A stretch of 7,998 nt of DNA from NCBI GenBank assembly GCA_964423925.1, contig CAYRGQ010000063.1, positions 1 to 7,998 on the forward strand, given 5' to 3'. Made by a program: the position numbers and the translations under genes. Of this stretch, positions 1 through 4,484 are shown in pieces (positions within the stretch are counted from its first letter, which is position 1; every line of letters starts with the position of its first letter). This stretch comes from CAYRGQ01 sp964423925 (GTDB taxonomy: Bacteria; Bacteroidota; Bacteroidia; Sphingobacteriales; Sphingobacteriaceae). The notes under the pieces are model-generated. The model searched no databases. It worked only from the letters and a program-made list of their open reading frames with translations, and was not told the DNA's origin.

Positions 1-57
1 TCTATTCCATTCCTCAATCGGCTAAGAATGCGAATCCAAAACCAATTCAAAACCCAC

Positions 58-2763
58 ATGATGAATAACATGAAGCTAATTTTTCTGACTTTTTTCTTAG
101 CCGTTAGCATAGGCGTTTTCGCACAAGAAGGAAATGAAGTCATGCTGGCGTGGAAACAGGCCCCTACTGCTGGCAGTATCGGTGTGACACACGGTACGTT
201 GTCAAGGGTTGAAATTGCTACAGGAAAGGGGAAGACAAGCAGGAACACGTTCAACTTCTCGTCTGAGGGTAATGGGCGCTTACGTCTGTTCTTGGACAGT
301 GCAAATACCCATGTTGGTAGTTACGCTACAGTAGTGACAGTAGAAGCGCCCACAGGTTCGTTCTCCTTCTTCCTCCGCGACGTCACATTGGACTATCCCA
401 TTTACATCCCTGCCTACGGTGTCGTGGTGCTTCACGCTGATGATCCGCGGTCGTACGACGACGTGGAATGGGCGGTATTATCCAAAAAGTCGAAAACCAA
501 GATCCAGCAGCTGGCCGATGCGCCGGAGGAGGCTTCCTTCGCTTCCGTCGAAAATCGCACACGGGACATGACTGTACCGACTTGGTTGGGCACCAGCCGC
601 GACTTCCGGATTTTTCAGATTACGGAAGCCTTGTCCGACCAGTCGCCGGGCGAAGCCAATATCATCTCACCGCGCCGGTCGGTGTCGGCGGTAGCGCTGC
701 CCGAAGCCGGGGACCAGGCGGCAAATTATCTATACACGGTAGGGCGCGGTGTCGGCGTGCAAGATAATATTTCGCGCCGCCTCGATGAGGGGTCGTTGCC
801 GATCCTGCACAGTACGTTGACGGACGACGATATACAGTACCACTCGACCACCTTCGTCTCGTTCGAGAAATCGGCCCTTTCGTTAGGGGCCCCGTTCGGC
901 ACCGACTTTTTGGTGGCCGACAGCTATAGCGGCGGACATATGTTTACAGACGGCCAGCGGGAGTTGTTAGCGGCTAGGCAGGAGGACGTACTCAGTCCGG
1001 ATGAAGAAACGGTGTTGTATTTCCGCTCGGAAGCGGTCAACACGGGAACCGTGCCGCGATACGCGTGGTTCAAAGCGCCCCGTCCGGGCACAGGGTGGTA
1101 CCATCAGCATCCGTATACGTTCGATGCAGAAACAGGTTTCTCCGCTTTCGCATCGGGGCGGGTATTCTGTATTTCCCGGCTGAACGGCCAACCTTTACAG
1201 AACGAGGAAATCGCCGTGCTGGTGGCGCCCGGCGAAAAGGTGGTGTTTGAATTTTTCGTCCCCCACAGTCCGCTCGACTATGCGCGGGCCAAGGCACTGG
1301 CCAGCCAATCGTTCAATCAACGATATACCGAAACAAAAAAGTTCTGGAAAGACAAGCTCGCGCAGGGGGCAACCATCAAGCTGCCCGAAAAACGGATCGA
1401 AGAAATGATCAAGGCGGGTCTATTGCACCTCGACCTGATTACCTTTGGTAACGACCCCAACGAAACGCTGGCGCCAAATATCGGCGTATATTCACCTATT
1501 GGTACAGAGAGCTCGCCGATTATCCAATTTTACAATTCGATGGGCTGGCAGGATATCGCCAAACGATCGCTCACCTATTTTTTGGATAAGCAGCACGAAA
1601 ACGGGTTCATCCAGAACTTCAACGGCTATATGGTCGAGACCGGCGCGGCGCTGTGGACGATGGGCGAATACTTTAGGTATACCCACGATACGGATTGGGC
1701 GCGCGCGGCAGCAACGAAGCTGTTGAAGTCGGCCGACTACCTCATCGACTGGCGCAACCAGAGTAAAAAAGGGGAGCTGCGGGGCCGGGGCTACGGGATG
1801 ATTTCGGGGAAGGTGGCCGATCCGGAAGACCATTTCCACCAGTTTATGCTAAACGGCTATGCCTATATCGGGATGAGCCGGGTTGCCGAGGTCCTAGCGG
1901 CCATTGGCCACGGAGAAGCCGATCGGATTGGCAAAGAAGCGGCCGACTGGAGAGCAAATATACGCGAGTCGTTCTTCAACGTCATGGCGCTATCGCCGGT
2001 CGTGCCGCTGGGCGATGGCACGTGGTGTCCCACGGCACCTCCCTGGACAGAGTCCGTAGGACTTCGTGCGCTTTATACGAAACCCGAGGCGTTTTGGTCT
2101 CATGGAACCGTGACCGTATCGGACGCCATGCTTGGGCCGCTCTATTTGGTGTTTTGTGAAGTGCTGGATGCGGACGAGCCTGCTGCTAAGATGTTATTGG
2201 ACTACAACAGCGAGTTGTTCTACCAGGGAAATGCAGCATTTAGCCAGCCCTATTACAGCCGCCACAACTGGGTACAGGCGAAGCTGGGCATGACCAAACC
2301 GTTTTTAGAAACGTATTACACCACGTTTGCTGCACTGGCCGATCGCGAAACGTATTCTTTCTGGGAACACCTCTATAAGCTGTCGCCCCATAAAACACAC
2401 GAAGAAGCATGGTTTTTAATGGAAACCCGTTGGATGCTCTATATGGAAGACGAGAATGCCCTCGACCTATTTAAAACGATACCCAGAGCTTGGATGGCAA
2501 ATGGCGAAGAAATTTTGCTGGACGGTGTGAGGAGCTACTTTGGCCCGCTGCGTGTCGCAACAAGATCCCACCTGGACGATGGCTACATCGAGGCAACGGT
2601 AGAAAGCACGGGCAACCGAAAGCCCGATACAGTGCGTATCAGACTTCCACACCCGGATTACAAAAAACCCGCGCAGGTCACAGGCGGAACATACGATGAG
2701 AAAACGGAAAGTGTCGTCATCGCGAATTTTACCGGTAACGCTACCGTTCGACTTACGTTCTAG
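58..2763 (+). CDS. Exported six-hairpin glycosidase-like protein
   Basis: About 901 residues. The start is placed at the ATG at 58; an in-frame ATG at 28 and others at 61 and 70 are possible, and none has a clear Shine-Dalgarno site. From 58 the protein opens with a signal peptide (Met-Lys, then a hydrophobic run ending GVFAQ near residue 23), so it should be exported to the periplasm or cell surface. Residues about 24-440 appear beta-rich and match no domain I can name. Residues about 442-830 are helical with repeated aromatic and acidic patches (Glu484 in GTESSP, Glu527 in VETGAALW, then DHFHQFMLNGYAY and TAPPWTES), typical of (alpha/alpha)6 six-hairpin glycosidases. A short beta domain (IRLPHP, GGTYD) closes the chain, as in several such families. 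Glu484 and Glu527 are only candidate catalytic residues. GH family and substrate are not determinable by eye. The fold call is inference; coding status is certain. Confidence 0.85.
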   Translation: MMNNMKLIFLTFFLAVSIGVFAQEGNEVMLAWKQAPTAGSIGVTHGTLSRVEIATGKGKTSRNTFNFSSEGNGRLRLFLDSANTHVGSYATVVTVEAPTGSFSFFLRDVTLDYPIYIPAYGVVVLHADDPRSYDDVEWAVLSKKSKTKIQQLADAPEEASFASVENRTRDMTVPTWLGTSRDFRIFQITEALSDQSPGEANIISPRRSVSAVALPEAGDQAANYLYTVGRGVGVQDNISRRLDEGSLPILHSTLTDDDIQYHSTTFVSFEKSALSLGAPFGTDFLVADSYSGGHMFTDGQRELLAARQEDVLSPDEETVLYFRSEAVNTGTVPRYAWFKAPRPGTGWYHQHPYTFDAETGFSAFASGRVFCISRLNGQPLQNEEIAVLVAPGEKVVFEFFVPHSPLDYARAKALASQSFNQRYTETKKFWKDKLAQGATIKLPEKRIEEMIKAGLLHLDLITFGNDPNETLAPNIGVYSPIGTESSPIIQFYNSMGWQDIAKRSLTYFLDKQHENGFIQNFNGYMVETGAALWTMGEYFRYTHDTDWARAAATKLLKSADYLIDWRNQSKKGELRGRGYGMISGKVADPEDHFHQFMLNGYAYIGMSRVAEVLAAIGHGEADRIGKEAADWRANIRESFFNVMALSPVVPLGDGTWCPTAPPWTESVGLRALYTKPEAFWSHGTVTVSDAMLGPLYLVFCEVLDADEPAAKMLLDYNSELFYQGNAAFSQPYYSRHNWVQAKLGMTKPFLETYYTTFAALADRETYSFWEHLYKLSPHKTHEEAWFLMETRWMLYMEDENALDLFKTIPRAWMANGEEILLDGVRSYFGPLRVATRSHLDDGYIEATVESTGNRKPDTVRIRLPHPDYKKPAQVTGGTYDEKTESVVIANFTGNATVRLTF

Positions 2764-2770
2764 CGTATGT

Positions 2771-2837
2771 CTGGCAGTACCCTGGATATCCTAAACTTAA
2801 ACGACCATCGAGCGTACTCGCCAGGATCAAAGTTTTT
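2771..2837 (+). terminator. Candidate terminator after the glycosidase-like gene
   Basis: CTGGCAGTAC at 2771-2780 is complementary to GTACT-c-GCCAG at 2814-2824, giving ten base pairs with one bulged C (2819). The loop is 33 nt. Five T residues follow at 2833-2837. The stem lies 8 bp after the stop codon of the upstream gene. The 8-nt gap between stem and T-run and the large loop are not ideal for a Rho-independent terminator, so this is a moderate call. Confidence 0.45.
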
Positions 2838-2909
2838 AAAATTGGTTGATCATTATGGTCAAGTTATTACTATCGTTGATTGTGCGCGTCCGGTTTTTAG
2901 GCTTCCCCC

Positions 2910-2999
2910 CACCCTTTAGGGTGTTGCCGAAAGCGGGCTTTGGCAGATGCACCTCATCAGGATGAATTGGCGAATCTTTCCCTATATTTATTTCGCCAA
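2910..2999. repeat. Cluster of three inverted repeats upstream of the VOC gene
   Basis: Three hairpins follow one another. CACCCT-tt-AGGGTG lies at 2910-2923. GCCgAAAGC-gg-GCTTTGGC lies at 2926-2944 (eight pairs with one bulge). TTGGCGAA (2967-2974) pairs perfectly with TTCGCCAA (2992-2999) across a 17-nt loop. They fill the gap between the glycosidase-like gene and the VOC start at 3047. The last arm and what follows (TTCGCCAAAGC) resemble the 3' arm of the attC-like element at 3536-3542, so a degenerate or truncated recombination site is possible. A simpler reading is a dispersed palindromic intergenic repeat. The inverted repeats are seen directly; their function is unknown. Confidence 0.4.
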
Positions 3000-3046
3000 A
3001 GCAAATAGTAGCGGTCATTGTAAAGGCGACTATAAAAACAAACGTC

Positions 3047-3415
3047 ATGATCAGAACCGAACCCATAATAGCCGTAAAAAACATTCCTGAAAGTTCAGCG
3101 TTTTATCAGAACTTATTAGGTTGCGACAGTGAACACGGAGGAGAAACGTTCGAAATTTTAACCTATGAACGCATCGTTATTTTGTGTCTTCATAAATGGG
3201 GAGAGCACGAACACCCCACGATGGCTAACCCAGAAAAAGAAATTGGAAATGGATTGATTTTATTCTTTCGAGTTGATAATCTAGACCAGATATTTAAAAA
3301 TGCAAAAAAACTTAACGCAAACATTGAACGGGAAATTCATTACAATGAAAATTCGCTTAAAAACCAATTTGCACTAAGAGATTTGGACAATTATTACTTG
3401 ATCATATCTGAGTAA
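3047..3415 (+). CDS. VOC-superfamily (glyoxalase/bleomycin-resistance-like) protein
   Basis: A 122-residue protein, the usual size for a single-unit VOC protein, which dimerises to form its active site. It starts MIRTEPIIAVKNIPESSAFYQNLLGC, the typical first beta strand followed by a helix with the FY..LLG pattern. Later come GNGLILFFRVDNLDQIFKNAKK (third strand and helix) and the closing RDLDNYYLIISE, equivalent to the R-D-x-D-x-Y-x-L end of the family. No signal peptide, so it should be cytoplasmic. The first strand lacks an obvious His or Gln metal ligand; the terminal Glu122 could be one. Family members include glyoxalases, dioxygenases and antibiotic-binding proteins; the substrate cannot be told. 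The ATG at 3047 has no strong ribosome site. The gene is AT-rich compared with those outside the island and is followed 9 bp later by an attC-like palindrome. Confidence 0.85.
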   Translation: MIRTEPIIAVKNIPESSAFYQNLLGCDSEHGGETFEILTYERIVILCLHKWGEHEHPTMANPEKEIGNGLILFFRVDNLDQIFKNAKKLNANIEREIHYNENSLKNQFALRDLDNYYLIISE

Positions 3416-3424
3416 AACAACGAA

Positions 3425-3558
3425 GCCGCTAACAACGCTTGGCAATAGTGGGGCGGAAGTGAAATGTTCCACGTCAGTTCTTCGGTTCAACACCAGTGCA
3501 AAATTGAAGTTTTTTACGACGATCGCCCTACCTTCGCCAAGCCCAAAACGTTATGGGC
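3425..3558 (+). repeat. attC-like palindromic element between the VOC and SRPBCC genes
   Basis: The outer ends are GCCGCTAAC (3425-3433) and CGTTATGGGC (3549-3558), which share the inverted TAAC/GTTA core. Inside, GCTTGGC (3437-3443) pairs perfectly with GCCAAGC (3536-3542). The arms continue imperfectly: 3437-3455 against the reverse complement of 3524-3542 agrees at 15 of 19 positions, the differences clustering mid-arm like the unpaired bases of attC. The centre (about 3456-3523) holds an imperfect palindrome GTGAAATGTTCCAC (3459-3472). This order (TAAC core, spacer, TTGGC arm, variable centre, GCCAA arm, GTTA core) is that of integron attC sites. The outer boxes do not fit the standard RYYYAAC and GTTRRRY consensus exactly, so it may belong to a divergent family. 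The palindrome is certain; recombination function is inferred. Confidence 0.5.
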
Positions 3559-3602
3559 AATGGGCAGGACAACCCAACAGATGCAGGAATGTTAACGTTT
3601 AA

Positions 3603-4085
3603 ATGCAAAAAATGGCAAGCAACATACCGACTGTAGAAACACAAATGCTCATCAGAAAACCAGTTGCAACGGTTTTTCAAGCATTTATTGACCCAACAAT
3701 AACGACCAATTTTTGGTTTACAAAATCAACTGGACCATTAGAAGTAGGCAAGCGAATTATTTGGGAGTGGGAAATGTACGGCGTATCAACTAATGTGTTG
3801 GTAAAAGAAATAATACCCAACAAGAAAATTTCCATTGAATGGGATGACGCACCTGTTACTACGGTGGATTTCGAGTTTAGGGCATTATCGGGGGATACAA
3901 CGTATGTTTTTATCAAAAATTACGGCTTCACGGCAACAGGAGACGATTTAATTCAAGCTATTAAAGACAATACAGCTGGATTTACAACGGTTTTAGACGG
4001 ATTAAAAGCCTATTTGGAACACAATCTAAAGTTGAATCTAATTGCTGATAAATTCCCAAAGGAAATCAGTAAGCCCGGGCAATAG
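3603..4085 (+). CDS. SRPBCC/AHSA1-like (activator of Hsp90 ATPase homologue 1-like) protein
   Basis: About 160 residues, the normal length of a single SRPBCC (START/Bet v1-like) domain. Visible signatures are the opening strand and helix (TQMLIRKPVATVFQAFIDP), the TTNFWFTKSTGPLEVGKRIIWEWEMYG block typical of bacterial AHSA1-like proteins, the strands VLVKEIIPNKKISIEWDD and TYVFIKNYGF, and a long C-terminal helix (TTVLDGLKAYLEHNLKLNLIADKFP). The fold makes a hydrophobic pocket; in bacteria the ligand is mostly unknown and the Hsp90 name comes only from homology. Cytoplasmic, no signal peptide. ATG 3603 is used, but ATG 3612 (MASNIP) is equally possible; neither has a clear ribosome site. It begins 44 bp after the attC-like element. 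The last residues (ISKPGQ) run through a GCCCGGGC palindrome at 4073-4080, so the original C-terminus may have been altered at a junction. Confidence 0.85.
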   Translation: MQKMASNIPTVETQMLIRKPVATVFQAFIDPTITTNFWFTKSTGPLEVGKRIIWEWEMYGVSTNVLVKEIIPNKKISIEWDDAPVTTVDFEFRALSGDTTYVFIKNYGFTATGDDLIQAIKDNTAGFTTVLDGLKAYLEHNLKLNLIADKFPKEISKPGQ

Positions 4086-4117
4086 CGTGTGACCACCAAA
4101 AAAGAAGTGAATTTTCT

Positions 4118-4207
4118 GTACAGCTTCGATAGCGCATTTCTGCATACTGCCTCCAGCCGGAAAAACCCATAGATCCCCCCGTACAGCCCATTATCCCGCC
4201 TCCAGCC
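4118..4207. repeat. Two interleaved direct-repeat pairs upstream of the -7 box
   Basis: GCCTCCAGCC occurs exactly twice, at 4149-4158 and 4198-4207, 49 bp apart. GTACAGC also occurs twice, at 4118-4124 and 4181-4187. The order is A-B-A-B, and the second GCCTCCAGCC abuts the TACCTTTG box at 4208. This placement suits operator sites or a decayed tandem duplication. No protein is known to bind these words; function is inferred only from position. Confidence 0.35.
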
Positions 4208-4215
4208 TACCTTTG
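4208..4215 (+). promoter_or_regulatory. Bacteroidota -7 promoter element TACCTTTG
   Basis: TACCTTTG fits the Bacteroidota sigma-A -7 consensus TAnnTTTG at all six fixed positions. No clear TTG is seen at the expected -33 spacing; that place is taken by the second GCCTCCAGCC repeat. Transcription would start near 4220-4224 and run into the structured segment 4239-4289 and the small ORF at 4352. Confidence 0.45.
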
Positions 4216-4238
4216 TAGTTGGCGGCGGTTGCACCAGG

Positions 4239-4289
4239 TTAGCTCATGCCTGGAACGTGCGCTAGGCGGGGAGGTACCCGAAGTATTCC
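4239..4289 (+). ncRNA. Candidate structured leader or small RNA (two adjacent hairpins)
   Basis: Hairpin 1: TTAGC (4239-4243) and CATG (4245-4248) pair with CGTG (4256-4259) and GCTAG (4261-4265), with a U.C mismatch and a 7-nt loop CCTGGAA; it could extend through further C-G pairs into CACC/GGGG outside. Hairpin 2: GGA (4270-4272) and GTAC (4274-4277) pair with GTAT (4283-4286) and TCC (4287-4289) around a CCGAA loop, with one bulged G. The pair starts about 20 nt after the likely transcription start from the -7 box at 4208 and ends about 60 nt before the ORF at 4352. I do not recognise a known riboswitch or RNA family. It could be a leader controlling the small ORF or an independent small RNA; both are inference. 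Confidence 0.35.
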
Positions 4290-4351
4290 ATATTACTTCC
4301 AACGAATCGGTTGCTTCGCTTATATTGTCCGTACGCTAACGTGAAAGAATT

Positions 4352-4435
4352 ATGTTTTTCGCCATTTTATTTGGAGTACTCTTTATCGCGGGTGTACTCG
4401 CGTACGTCATTTATCGATCGAAGCAGCGCCGCTGA
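4352..4435 (+). CDS. 27-residue single-pass membrane protein (putative)
   Basis: ATG at 4352 to TGA at 4433-4435 encodes MFFAILFGVLFIAGVLAYVI, then YRSKQRR. About 20 hydrophobic residues are followed by a strongly basic tail, the pattern of a one-segment inner-membrane protein with its C-terminus inside. A purine stretch (AAAGAA, 4344-4349) lies just before the ATG and may aid initiation. It sits between a consensus -7 box with structured leader (4208-4289) and a hairpin at 4456-4484, so it has a promoter, leader and terminator of its own. I recognise no family. Its size and composition would suit a subunit or regulator of a membrane complex, or the toxin of a type I toxin-antitoxin pair. A chance ORF of this length is possible, but the uniform hydrophobic-then-basic layout is unusual for chance. 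Confidence 0.45.
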   Translation: MFFAILFGVLFIAGVLAYVIYRSKQRR

Positions 4436-4455
4436 TCCTAGGGCGATGTTTGCGT

Positions 4456-4484
4456 GTCCCAAACCCGTCGGTCTTCGTTGGGAC
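4456..4484. terminator. Convergent-transcription hairpin between the small ORF and the TonB receptor gene
   Basis: GTCCCAA (4456-4462) and TTGGGAC (4478-4484) form a perfect seven-pair stem with a 15-nt loop. It lies 20 bp after the small ORF on the + strand and directly touches the TAA stop codon (4485-4487) of the receptor gene on the - strand. The meeting point of two opposing units is a usual place for a shared terminator. No long T-run follows on either strand, so it is not a textbook intrinsic terminator. Confidence 0.45.

Larger units (their letters stand above)
2840..4085. other. AT-rich, cassette-like island
   Basis: Base composition changes visibly inside this block. A sample line, 3241-3300, has 15 G/C of 60, against 39 of 60 at 1861-1920 in the glycosidase-like gene. 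The block carries two short, functionally unrelated same-strand genes (VOC and SRPBCC) separated by a long imperfect palindrome. Such proteins are common passengers of gene cassettes. No integrase, transposase, or flanking target duplication is visible, so acquisition by transfer is inferred from composition and layout. The edges are approximate; the right edge is set at the SRPBCC stop codon, next to a GCCCGGGC palindrome at 4073-4080. Confidence 0.4.

Noticed and set aside
1492..1839. 115-codon antisense ORF within the glycosidase-like gene
   Set aside because: It is an Arg/Pro-rich shadow frame of a GC-rich gene, with no family features and no promoter.
2855..2965. 36-codon + strand ORF beginning MVKLLLSLIV
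   Set aside because: It is mostly a translation of the hairpins at 2910-2944. The same DNA gives an equally open frame on the other strand, which points to a non-coding repeat.
2836..3084. 82-codon ORF on the - strand with a hydrophobic N-terminus
   Set aside because: It runs through the hairpin cluster and into the start of the VOC gene on the other strand. Its Pro/Gly/Lys-rich second half is what the palindromes translate to, and it has no recognisable family.
4216..4351. Signal recognition particle RNA
   Set aside because: The stretch ACCAGGTTAG resembles the 5' side of SRP helix 8, but the conserved GGAA tetraloop closed by C-G pairs and the AGCAGCC partner strand are missing.
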